IMG/VR virus record: IMGVR_UViG_3300045994_000727
Span: 1 to 20,443 of that record
Direction: 5' to 3' (one strand)
Length of the DNA stretch: 20,443 nt
Source of the DNA: a virus
Position numbers and translations under genes: made by a program. The notes under the pieces were generated by a model, which saw only the letters and a program-made list of their open reading frames with translations, made no database searches and was not told the origin of the DNA. Positions 4,526 to 11,055 of this stretch are shown here, in pieces. Positions within the stretch are counted from its first letter, which is position 1. Every line of letters begins with the position of its first letter.

Positions 4526-4674
4526 TACTTAACAGCCTTACCGTTCACACCCATACGCTTCTGATCTTTAGCCTTAATGCCAGGAGTCAGACTCTTAGGC
4601 TTAGGTGCTACCGTCTGCTTCTCACCTTTAACAAACTGCGCTACTTTATCTTTCTTTCCTGAGCCCTTAACCAT
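4522..4674 (-). CDS. Small Lys-rich basic protein
   Basis: A 50-residue strongly basic protein (VKGSGKKDKVAQFVKGEK, PKPKSLTPGIKAKDQKRMG) with no hydrophobic core, probably disordered and nucleic-acid binding. The start at 4674 has an excellent site (GGGAG, five bases, ATG); an upstream in-frame ATG at 4707 lacks one. It is alone on the minus strand between rightward genes, and its TAG overlaps the convergent stop of its neighbour. Isolation lowers confidence, but the ribosome binding site supports translation. Confidence 0.55.
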   Translation of the reverse strand: MVKGSGKKDKVAQFVKGEKQTVAPKPKSLTPGIKAKDQKRMGVNGKAVKY

Positions 4675-4734
4675 ATAAACTCCCTTGCTTTTTTTAAAAC
4701 TTCTCATTACGGTAATTTTATGTAAAGAGGGATT

Positions 4735-4950
4735 ATGGATGACAAAGAAGTTCTAGATGATATTTATGACAAACCTGAAGAAGCGGCTATAAAAAATCCT
4801 TCTATCTTTAACCTTATATCAGAAGCAGAGAATATGCTAAGAGCTAGACAGCCGGATGAACAAAAACTCATCTACTCCGTCGCTAAACTCCCTCAAGAAG
4901 AAAAAAACGCTATCATCGAAGCATATCAAAATATCCATGGTAAAAAATGA
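4735..4950 (+). CDS. Small acidic protein of unknown function
   Basis: A 71-residue protein: an acidic N-terminus (MDDKEVLDDIYDKPEE) followed by helices (SIFNLISEAENMLRAR; KLPQEEKNAIIEAYQNIHG). GAGGGATT precedes the ATG. Its stop overlaps the start of the FCCH-like protein (ATGA), so the two are coupled. No family recognised. Confidence 0.6.
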   Translation: MDDKEVLDDIYDKPEEAAIKNPSIFNLISEAENMLRARQPDEQKLIYSVAKLPQEEKNAIIEAYQNIHGKK

Positions 4951-5393
4951 GCAACCCTCCTAATCCGCAGAATCCCCTAGATCCTCTATACCTCTTCATC
5001 GACGAACAGCCACCTGACACCTTCCCTAATAATCCCGACTCCTCATACTCCCATTTCACCGTCCGTCAATTTATTCCTATCGATATTACTGCAAGTTTGC
5101 CTATTATTGTGACAATCCTTAACCACGGATTCATAAATGGGCAAGCTCTTCGTGCTACTAAATTTGTCACTATGCCTTTTGCTAATGCTACAGGCATGCA
5201 ACAGCTCAATAACAGACTGTTTTACGTTCAACGAGCCACTCTACACACGTTCATACTATGCGATAATCACGCTGTACCTATCGACGGTCGGGGTTATACT
5301 CCTTATATACAGGGTGGAGAGTTCACGCTGACAGGACCTACTCTTCCTATAGTAAACCCCTCCCATTTTCCTCCTGCAGGGATTGTCAACTAA
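4947..5393 (+). CDS. Phage protein with an FCCH-like beta module
   Basis: A 148-residue protein. Residues 1-35 are Pro/Asn-rich linker-like sequence; residues 49-131 match the pattern of the small beta module often annotated in phage virion proteins as ubiquitin-activating E1 FCCH-like (NHGFINGQALRA, then GMQQLNNRLFYV, then HTFIL, then YTPYIQGG). Similar modules occur in the virion proteins at 15469 and 18036 here. This suggests a minor virion or receptor-interacting protein. It lies just before the collagen-like gene, so the two may act together at the particle surface; that is inference. Confidence 0.6.
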   Translation: MSNPPNPQNPLDPLYLFIDEQPPDTFPNNPDSSYSHFTVRQFIPIDITASLPIIVTILNHGFINGQALRATKFVTMPFANATGMQQLNNRLFYVQRATLHTFILCDNHAVPIDGRGYTPYIQGGEFTLTGPTLPIVNPSHFPPAGIVN

Positions 5394-5466
5394 TTTGTTT
5401 AATAACATCATTAAGAGCATAATGAAATTACTTAGAAGACACAAAAATTCTTCTATAGGAGGTGTT

Positions 5467-6114
5467 ATGTGTGATTGTGATTGTAAAGATGGTGCACAAG
5501 GTGCTCCAGGTATCCAAGGACCACAAGGTATCCAAGGATCTACTGGCGCTCAAGGCCCACAAGGAGTAACTGGACCACAAGGTATCCAGGGTGTTCCTGG
5601 AAAAGACTGCGAAGGTCCTGATCATGGCTGCTGTAACGAGAGGTATGCCAGTCTATACGCTTCTCAAGCTCAGCTTATCGGCGCTTATAATACTGCTACT
5701 GATGCTGTGCTTTTGGATTCTCAAAGTGCTGTGTCTGCCGGAGATTTCGATCTCTCCATGAAAAACGTCAACGGCGATATCAAGTTTCTAAAACATGGTA
5801 TCTACAACCTACGCTGGCAGTTGCAAGCTAGGATTTCTACCCCAGTTCCAGTACCAGTGCCAAGCTGGTCATTCGGTTTCTGGAGAAATGGTGTGTTAGT
5901 CCCAGGATCTATATATTCTGGCTTCACACAAGCTCCAGGAGATGACGCTTGTCATTCTACAGGAGATCTATCAATAGAAGTTTTCGCTGGTGATGTTATC
6001 AGACTTAGAAACACTTCTGTTTCTCAAGTCAACTTGAATCCTAGCGTGACAGGATCAGTATTTCCTATTACTATCGCTTCTATTAACATTCATTCTTTGA
6101 AAGAACTTCCATAA
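5467..6114 (+). CDS. Collagen-like trimeric fibre or decoration protein
   Basis: A 215-residue protein with three parts: a Cys-rich cap (MCDCDC), 13 uninterrupted Gly-X-Y triplets at residues 9-47 (GAPGIQGPQGIQG, rich in Gln and Pro), a second Cys group (KDC, then CC), and a C-terminal beta-rich domain (about 65-215) resembling the trimeric C1q/BclA-like heads that follow bacterial and phage collagen repeats. It should trimerise; the flanking Cys could staple the helix. The ATG at 5467 follows AGGAGG; a TTG start at 5383 is in frame but lacks a good site. A terminator follows. Likely a fibre or head decoration. Confidence 0.75.
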   Translation: MCDCDCKDGAQGAPGIQGPQGIQGSTGAQGPQGVTGPQGIQGVPGKDCEGPDHGCCNERYASLYASQAQLIGAYNTATDAVLLDSQSAVSAGDFDLSMKNVNGDIKFLKHGIYNLRWQLQARISTPVPVPVPSWSFGFWRNGVLVPGSIYSGFTQAPGDDACHSTGDLSIEVFAGDVIRLRNTSVSQVNLNPSVTGSVFPITIASINIHSLKELP

Positions 6115-6129
6115 AGTTCCCACTGGTTT

Positions 6130-6157
6130 GTCCGTTTTCCATAAAAACGGACTTTTC
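6130..6157 (+). terminator. Rho-independent terminator after the collagen-like gene
   Basis: GTCCGTTTT pairs with AAAACGGAC around a 5-base loop, directly followed by TTTTC. It ends the rightward transcription unit 15 bases after the stop codon. Confidence 0.75.
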
Positions 6158-6202
6158 TAAAAATCCACTCTCCTCTACTATGTAAACTTTGATGGAGGTT
6201 CC

Positions 6203-6475
6203 GTGGAAGATATTAGAAAATATGACCGCTCTGAAATGCCAGACTATATCCTAGAAGACATGGATATATTCGAAAAAGAATTCCAAGTTATTTTTAACGT
6301 CATGATAAAAAGAATGTCCCCCGACATGTGCCTAACCGTACTCTCTAGAGCCCATGCAGGTCTTCTATTCTTCCTCTCTAAACAATATGAAAAAGATCTT
6401 AAAGAAATCGCCTACATTAACATCAAAGCTTTTGTCTATAACCTAGAGGCACTCTCAGGAGAAGATCTATTCTGA
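6203..6475 (+). CDS. Unknown helical protein, GTG start
   Basis: A 90-residue helical protein (IFEKEFQVIFNVMIKRMS; AHAGLLFFLSKQYEKDLKEIAY) with no clear membrane segment. The GTG is preceded by GGAGG at the right distance. It lies alone downstream of a terminator and ends 9 bases inside the convergent DUF551-like gene. It is loosely similar in length and character to the paralogous pair at 2969 and 3153, but I could not align it convincingly. Function unknown. Confidence 0.6.
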   Translation: MEDIRKYDRSEMPDYILEDMDIFEKEFQVIFNVMIKRMSPDMCLTVLSRAHAGLLFFLSKQYEKDLKEIAYINIKAFVYNLEALSGEDLF

Positions 6476-6853
6476 ATCGTCATTCGGACAATCATCAAAA
6501 TCCTCTATATCCTGTGGGTCATCATCTTCGAACGTGTCACAATTCGGGGCTTTCTCACCGCATAGAGGACAATACTTAACAGCGATAAAACATCCTTTCA
6601 TCGGCATAAACCAAAACGTATCGTCCGTTTGAAAGCATTTCTTCCACTCTGCACCCTTATAACAACATTCATGCAAATCACTAGGAGGTTCCGGCACTTC
6701 CATCCAATGCGTCACCTTAGTATCTAACAAAAACCTTCCTTCATTCGGCATATATTCCAACGTGGTAACGACCTTTTCCTTCTGATAATCAAAAACCACA
6801 AGATATTTCTTCTTCTCTGTAGGCGGCCTGTTCTTCATGCTTATCCATTCCAT
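6467..6853 (-). CDS. DUF551-like protein with a zinc-ribbon-like tail
   Basis: A 128-residue protein beginning MEWISMKNRPPTEKKKYLVV and continuing to THWMEVPEPP at about residues 49-58, which is the pattern of the DUF551 family common in phages (W-I, P, then T-H-W-x-P-x-P-P). A CPLCG knuckle at about 95-99 with other Cys nearby may bind zinc, and the C-terminus is extremely acidic (FEDDDPQDIEDFDD). The function of the family is not known. The ATG at 6853 overlaps the upstream stop as TGATG. It is the last gene of the leftward operon. Confidence 0.65.
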   Translation of the reverse strand: MEWISMKNRPPTEKKKYLVVFDYQKEKVVTTLEYMPNEGRFLLDTKVTHWMEVPEPPSDLHECCYKGAEWKKCFQTDDTFWFMPMKGCFIAVKYCPLCGEKAPNCDTFEDDDPQDIEDFDDCPNDDSE

Positions 6854-7557
6854 CACAACACCACCCTTATAGGCTTATTCACAGGATTATAATCCTCGTC
6901 CATGATACTAGCATTTACACACGTAAACTCTCTTCCCTTGTGTCCTATAGCCATCTTGCCATAACCATCATGGATATGCCCAAACACATGCAGCTTTAAC
7001 TTAGTTAGCCTCTCTAACGTCTGAGTAAGGTCTTTACAGCCGCAATGAAAACCTCCTGGTTTTCTACGACTAGATAACCCACTAACATCCAAAATGCCAA
7101 AAGGAGGGCCATGTGTAATAAGTATGTCGATATCATCTGGTATCAAATCCCACTGTTTTTTTATCTCTTCACCGCGTTTCTTCATGAAATGCCAGTTAAA
7201 AAATACTGGCGTCCATGGACTTCCCCAGATCTTTAATCCCTCGAACTCTGTGCCGGAATCGCATAGATACTCGAAATCCGGCTTCTCTGCACCATCCACT
7301 TCCTGCAGGAAAGACTGAACTTCTTTCAGCTCATCAGCCTCTTTCTGGCTTTTTGGCATTCCACTCTCCAACTGACCGTCATGGTTTCCTGCTATGATTA
7401 TCTTCTTAGTATAATACTGTTGTGATAACCAACTGAAAAATTTCGCCCATTCTTCCACCTTATCTCTTCCCGTCATATCACCTGCCACAATCAGAAGATC
7501 CCCTCCTTCTAACTTCGGCTGATAACCGTGTAAATCCGCTATACAATCAATCTTCAT
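6853..7557 (-). CDS. Calcineurin-like metallophosphoesterase
   Basis: This is a two-metal phosphoesterase of 234 residues. The signature motifs are all present: D8-L-H10, G26-D27, G57-N-H-D60, a histidine at 149 in ITHGPP, and G193-H-I-H196. The stretch IWGSPWTP near 110-117 is typical of the MPPED-like branch. Such enzymes cleave phosphomonoesters or cyclic or linear phosphodiesters; the phage substrate is unknown and could be a nucleotide or an RNA end. The start at 7557 puts the D-x-H motif at the expected N-terminus; an upstream in-frame start at 7614 would lie deep in the preceding gene. It overlaps that gene by 11 bases. Confidence 0.85.
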   Translation of the reverse strand: MKIDCIADLHGYQPKLEGGDLLIVAGDMTGRDKVEEWAKFFSWLSQQYYTKKIIIAGNHDGQLESGMPKSQKEADELKEVQSFLQEVDGAEKPDFEYLCDSGTEFEGLKIWGSPWTPVFFNWHFMKKRGEEIKKQWDLIPDDIDILITHGPPFGILDVSGLSSRRKPGGFHCGCKDLTQTLERLTKLKLHVFGHIHDGYGKMAIGHKGREFTCVNASIMDEDYNPVNKPIRVVL

Positions 7558-7756
7558 AATCACCATTAAGTATTTCGCATAAAGCGTGCGCTGCTTCTCT
7601 AGTTTCATGTTCACAGGTAATATCTATGTAGTTATCTCCTTCACAATCAATAATTCTTATTGTGTTCGGATGATTAGGATGTCTGAATACCTCATCCATA
7701 TCTTCATCACATATGTGAAAATAAGGATCTCCTATTTTACTGATCAAATTTTTCAT
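7547..7756 (-). CDS. Small acidic protein of unknown function
   Basis: A 69-residue protein with a beta-rich centre (TIRIIDCEGDNYIDITCEHET) followed by a helix (REAAHALCEILNG). No family recognised. AGGA precedes the ATG. It begins 13 bases after the 3' end of the tRNA on the same strand and its end overlaps the phosphoesterase start. Confidence 0.6.
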   Translation of the reverse strand: MKNLISKIGDPYFHICDEDMDEVFRHPNHPNTIRIIDCEGDNYIDITCEHETREAAHALCEILNGDYED

Positions 7757-7768
7757 AATTTCCTTTTA

Positions 7769-7841
7769 TGGGATAACCTGGACTTGAACCAGGGACCGAC
7801 GGGTTATGAGTCCGCTGCTCTAACCACTGAGCTATTATCCC
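7769..7841 (-). tRNA. tRNA with anticodon CAU, probably tRNA-Ile2 (reads AUA)
   Basis: A regular 73-base cloverleaf: acceptor GGGATAA/TTATCCC perfect, discriminator A, D-stem GCTC/GAGC, anticodon loop CTCATAA, T-stem CCTGG/CCAGG with TTCAAGT. No CCA is encoded. The anticodon stem has one G-U and an A-C mismatch at 31-39. CAU belongs either to Met or to the isoleucine tRNA whose C34 is modified to lysidine by host TilS; the body (TAGCTCAGTGGTTAGAGCA, GGTTCAAGTCCAG) is much closer to E. coli tRNA-Ile2 as I remember it. AUA codons are common in these phage genes, which fits. It sits between protein genes inside the leftward operon, 5 bases after a stop. Confidence 0.85.
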
Positions 7842-7846
7842 GTTGC

Positions 7847-8038
7847 TCATGCGTACCATCTGTCTATTCTGTCGAAAGCATCCGTAATTCTCTCATCATC
7901 TATGTATTCTAATAACAAAAGATCCGCATACATATGACCATCCTCACAGTCACAATATCCACTCTCTGAATGCTCGCGCTGGTCAGACTGCTGCTTGATA
8001 ACTTCTATTAGTTCTCTCAACAGCTCTTCTTTATCCAT
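7847..8038 (-). CDS. Small acidic helical protein
   Basis: A 63-residue acidic protein: a helix (EELLRELIEVIKQQSDQRE), a Cys/His-containing turn (GYCDCEDGHMYAD), then another helix (LEYIDDERITDAFDRIDRW). The ATG at 8038 overlaps the upstream stop as TGATG with GAGGAG five bases before it. The CxC-x4-H group could bind a metal, though a lone site of this kind is weak evidence. Function unknown. Confidence 0.6.
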   Translation of the reverse strand: MDKEELLRELIEVIKQQSDQREHSESGYCDCEDGHMYADLLLLEYIDDERITDAFDRIDRWYA

Positions 8039-8577
8039 CAAAACTCCTCATCATGCTGGCAGCAGTTAAACACAAAAATGCCGTGACTACGCCACATCCT
8101 AACCACCTTCGGCCTGTCATCGAAGACGAAATCAATCTTTTTACCCTGTGCAATAGCTTCATCTAACCACCTCTCTTTCAACTGATCGTCAGGAGTATTG
8201 TCGCCGATGGGACGCATTTTTAATTTATATTCGTCGTTATATATAGGTACGTGAGTTTCTAACCAACGAACAGTTTTTCTCCTAACGGATTCACACCTTC
8301 CAGACCAAATTTCGATTTCAATGTCGTTAGAATAAAATGCAAGGAAAGCCGCAATCACAGGCACAATCGGCAAATCCTCTCCACAAGCTTCGTAGAATGC
8401 TGTCCAGTTAGGTTTAAACAACGATCCATCTTTATTTAGTAGAGCATAACCACTTTGTCCTTTGAACTCTGGTCCATAATATTGTTCTTCATCAATCCAT
8501 TTCTTTTCATGTGGACGAACAAAATGCCGTCTATGCTCACAGTCTGCTAGACAACCATCCAAATCGAAAATAATCAT
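8038..8577 (-). CDS. HAD phosphatase resembling the 3'-phosphatase domain of T4 polynucleotide kinase
   Basis: A 179-residue HAD-family phosphatase. D5-L-D7-G supplies the nucleophile and general acid; S92-G-R94 is motif II; K134 and D153-D154 in FVFDDRPKVVRMWR supply the later motifs. The arrangement LKMRP, then D-D-x-x-K, then FDDR-x-x-V-V-x-M-W-R is the pattern of the phosphatase half of T4 Pnkp (PseT), which removes 3'-phosphates and 2',3'-cyclic phosphates from RNA or DNA ends. The kinase half is absent and no RNA ligase is seen in the window. The start overlaps the upstream stop (ATGA). In a phage carrying unusual tRNAs, a tRNA end-healing role is plausible but unproven. Confidence 0.75.
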   Translation of the reverse strand: MIIFDLDGCLADCEHRRHFVRPHEKKWIDEEQYYGPEFKGQSGYALLNKDGSLFKPNWTAFYEACGEDLPIVPVIAAFLAFYSNDIEIEIWSGRCESVRRKTVRWLETHVPIYNDEYKLKMRPIGDNTPDDQLKERWLDEAIAQGKKIDFVFDDRPKVVRMWRSHGIFVFNCCQHDEEF

Positions 8578-8819
8578 TCTTCTTCCTTGTCATAAACTTT
8601 AATCCACACCTCTCTTCCGCAATACTCTACCTCTTCAAACTTCATCCTGACATAAGCTTTTTCACCAAACCTTACAGCCTCAAAATCACAGTGCCATAAC
8701 AAATAACCCTGCGCTCCCCACTCTTTCGTTTCCGTCACTACCATGAAAAAACCTGGCCATCTCTCATGAGTAGGATTGATCTGCAGGATGTCGCCTTTCA
8801 GTAGCTCACGCTTTTCCAT
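8574..8819 (-). CDS. Small conserved-looking phage protein
   Basis: An 81-residue, beta-rich, aromatic protein (KGDILQINPTHERWPGFFMVVTETKEWGAQGYL). It has the look of the small beta-barrel phage proteins with a GDxxxI opening found near packaging genes, but I cannot name a family. AGGAAG precedes the ATG, which overlaps the upstream stop as TAATG. It is coupled to both neighbours. Confidence 0.65.
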   Translation of the reverse strand: MEKRELLKGDILQINPTHERWPGFFMVVTETKEWGAQGYLLWHCDFEAVRFGEKAYVRMKFEEVEYCGREVWIKVYDKEEE

Positions 8820-9217
8820 TATCTTCCTTTTCCTGCTTCAAGGATTGGTAAGTTAGCCTCAGTTGGGACATATATCACTTGCATTTGGTTAGTCTGCAAT
8901 CCTTGAATCCAAAGATAACGTAGGTAGCTTTCGTTTCCTTCTAAAGAATTACCAATGATTTTATTGGCTTCAGCAACACCCTTTGCACGGATTATTTCAG
9001 CATTGGCTAAAGAATAAGATGATTCCTCATGCGCTTTAGCTTCTAGAGTCTTGATCTGTCTATTGGATTCAGCTCTTGCTAACTCTGCTTCTCCTGCTAA
9101 TCTTTCAGCCCACACTGTATAAATAGGAGAAATAATATACATAACAAGAATAAATGTAGTAACACTTACTATTAATATAGACCCTATTTTAACAAGATAT
9201 TTATCAAATGAATCCAT
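8819..9217 (-). CDS. Small SPFH/prohibitin-like membrane protein
   Basis: A 132-residue protein with one N-terminal membrane segment (about residues 9-31, IGSILIVSVTTFILVMYII), a long Ala/Glu-rich helix (about 36-90: AGEAELARAESNRQI, then NAEIIRAKGVAEANKII) and a C-terminus YVPTEANLPILEAG. The helix and tail look like the C-terminal part of SPFH proteins (prohibitin, HflC, stomatin) without the globular band-7 domain. Such short forms occur in other phages near terminase genes as far as I recall; HflK/C-type proteins modulate FtsH protease, so interference with that system is one idea. The ATG at 9217 overlaps the upstream stop as TGATG. Confidence 0.65.
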   Translation of the reverse strand: MDSFDKYLVKIGSILIVSVTTFILVMYIISPIYTVWAERLAGEAELARAESNRQIKTLEAKAHEESSYSLANAEIIRAKGVAEANKIIGNSLEGNESYLRYLWIQGLQTNQMQVIYVPTEANLPILEAGKGR

Positions 9218-9444
9218 CAACTCACCTTCTCGCTATGCTTATTACTTAACATACAACAGTCTTGCCTAGAAAAAGCTCCTTCCATACGACACAAACGACG
9301 GTCTACGTCTGTTAGTTTTTCATCTAGTTTGTCTATTCTAGAATAAACTCCATAACTTAATGATGTGTGAAGATAAAGCATCAATGTACCTAGTGATGCA
9401 AATCCAATTCCCATAGCCCATAATAATATACTTATAGATTCCAT
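9217..9444 (-). CDS. Small membrane protein with a coiled-coil tail
   Basis: A 75-residue protein with one membrane segment at about residues 5-25 (ISILLWAMGIGFASLGTLMLYL), then a heptad-like helix (RIDKLDEKLTDVDRRLCRMEGAF) and three Cys near the end. GGAGG lies before the ATG. It is the first gene of the leftward operon and directly coupled to the SPFH-like membrane protein, so the two may form a membrane complex. A holin is possible by size, but a single segment plus coiled coil is not decisive. Confidence 0.65.
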   Translation of the reverse strand: MESISILLWAMGIGFASLGTLMLYLHTSLSYGVYSRIDKLDEKLTDVDRRLCRMEGAFSRQDCCMLSNKHSEKVS

Positions 9445-9465
9445 ATACCCTCCGTCTTTCCATCT

Positions 9466-9494
9466 AACATATCAAACATTTACATGTTAAGCAA
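9466..9494 (-). promoter_or_regulatory. Leftward promoter of the 6467-9444 operon
   Basis: On the minus strand TTGCTT (9489-9494) and TATGTT (9466-9471) are 17 bases apart, each 4/6 to the sigma70 consensus. The start would be near 9459, giving a short leader with GGAGG. AACATT/AATGTT inverted repeats overlap it and may be operator-like. Confidence 0.5.
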
Positions 9495-9496
9495 TG

Positions 9497-9525
9497 TTAA
9501 AAAAATTACTTGTTGGTGATAAAAT
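9497..9525 (+). promoter_or_regulatory. Rightward promoter of the morphogenesis block
   Basis: TTAAAA (9497-9502) and TAAAAT (9520-9525) are 17 bases apart, and TGA directly before the -10 makes it an extended -10 promoter. It lies back to back with the leftward promoter and would drive terL, portal and the structural genes. Confidence 0.5.
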
Positions 9526-9547
9526 AAAAATTTGATAAAAATACGTT

Positions 9548-11050
9548 ATGCTAACAGATGTAAACCCTTCATTACAAAACACTATTAATGTCCTTGGCGA
9601 TCAAGCATGGCGTCTGAAAAACCTATACAAAATTAAAGACAAACAGGGAATGATGGTGGACTTCGAGCCCAACTGGGCTCAGTTAGCACTCTCAAAACCT
9701 CACTACCTCAACATCATACTCAAAGCCCGACAGCTTGGCATCACCACCTACCATGCTATCCTCTTCCTAGATACCTGCCTATTTAACAACAACGTCAACG
9801 CCGCCATCGTCGCTGACTCCAAAGACATCTCCAAAGAAATCTTCATAGACAAGGTCAAGTTCGCATATGACAACTTGCCACAGTTCGTTAGAGACATGTG
9901 CCCGGCGTACAGAGATAACGTTCATCAGATGCGTTTTGCGAATGGTTCTGTGTTTAGAGTGGCTACCTCTTTACGTGGAGGCACACTTCAGCTTTTGCAC
10001 ATCACGGAATTCGCCAAAATCTGTCAGGAAAATCCCACGAAAGCTAACGAAATTATATCCGGAGCTCTCAACGCTGTACAAGCCGGACAGTTCGTGTGCA
10101 TCGAGTCTACTGCACGCGGCAGAGAAGGCCACTTCTACAATCTCTGCAAAGAAGCTCAAGCTCTACAAGATGCCGGAACTCCACTAGGAAAGTTAGACTG
10201 GAAAATATGGTTCTTCTCCTGGCATCAACATCCCGACTACGTAATAGATTCAAAAAATGTCTTGATAACTAAAGACGCTGAGAAGTATTTTACAGAATTA
10301 GAAGATAAAGGAATTACTTTAAAACCTGAACAGAAAGCTTGGTACGTAAAGAAAATGCAGACTCAAGGCGAATACATGAAGAGGGAATACCCTTCTACGC
10401 CAGAGGAAGCTTTCGAAACCGCCAACGAAGGTTTTTACTTCGCTAAACAAATCTCTCAAGCACGACACGAAAAGAGAATCTGCCACCTCCCTTATGACGA
10501 CAACGCGAAAACATACACTTCTTGGGACATTGGCATCGGCGATTCGTGCGCCATTTGGGTATGGCAACTCGTTGGTAAAGAAATACATTGTATCGACTAT
10601 TACGAAAACTCTGACGAACCTCTCGCACACTATGTACGCTGGATCAAAACGAAAAACTATATCTTCGAAAAACACTTCCTACCACACGACGCCGTCGCAA
10701 GAGAAAAAGGCTCAGGGAAATCATTCGCAGATATCGCACGAGAGCAGGGGCTCAAAGTGGACATTGTACCACGACAATCGAACGAAATGTTTGGTATTGA
10801 GTGTCTCAGAAACACCCTCACCAGATTCTTCTTCGACTACCAAAAGTGCGAAAAAGGTCTGAAGGCTATAGAGAACTTCCGTAAAGAATGGAACGAAAAA
10901 CTCGGGTGCTACAGAGAACGCTCCTACCACGACTGGGCCTCTCACGGATCCAAAGCCCTCATATACGGAGCAGAAGCCATCCAGAGACTCACAGGCGGTT
11001 CAGGGATGTCTGCAGAAGAATGGAACAGAATGCGTAAGGAATGGATATAA
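9548..11050 (+). CDS. terL: Terminase large subunit (TerL)
   Basis: TerL is the ATP-driven packaging motor and headful or end-forming nuclease. This 500-residue protein shows a deviant Walker A KARQLGITT at 59-67, a Walker B region LLHITEFA at about 148-155 with the catalytic Glu, and the coupling motif ESTARG at about 184. The RNase H-type nuclease has acidic groups in SWDIGIGDS (about 325-333), LPHDAVAREKGSG (about 377-389) and SYHDWASHGSKAL (about 458-470). Length and motif order fit the family using R-Q-x-G-x-T-T instead of a classic P-loop. No good ribosome binding site precedes the ATG at 9548. It opens the rightward block, far from terS. Confidence 0.92.
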   Translation: MLTDVNPSLQNTINVLGDQAWRLKNLYKIKDKQGMMVDFEPNWAQLALSKPHYLNIILKARQLGITTYHAILFLDTCLFNNNVNAAIVADSKDISKEIFIDKVKFAYDNLPQFVRDMCPAYRDNVHQMRFANGSVFRVATSLRGGTLQLLHITEFAKICQENPTKANEIISGALNAVQAGQFVCIESTARGREGHFYNLCKEAQALQDAGTPLGKLDWKIWFFSWHQHPDYVIDSKNVLITKDAEKYFTELEDKGITLKPEQKAWYVKKMQTQGEYMKREYPSTPEEAFETANEGFYFAKQISQARHEKRICHLPYDDNAKTYTSWDIGIGDSCAIWVWQLVGKEIHCIDYYENSDEPLAHYVRWIKTKNYIFEKHFLPHDAVAREKGSGKSFADIAREQGLKVDIVPRQSNEMFGIECLRNTLTRFFFDYQKCEKGLKAIENFRKEWNEKLGCYRERSYHDWASHGSKALIYGAEAIQRLTGGSGMSAEEWNRMRKEWI

Positions 11051-11055
11051 ACTAA

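Noticed and set aside
5383-5466. N-terminal extension of the collagen-like protein from a TTG start
   Set aside because: The ATG at 5467 has AGGAGG at ideal spacing, while the TTG lacks a good site and overlaps the previous gene.
6203-6475. Third member of the 2969/3153 paralogous pair
   Set aside because: Apart from an SPD/SPE match and similar helical character I could not make a convincing alignment.
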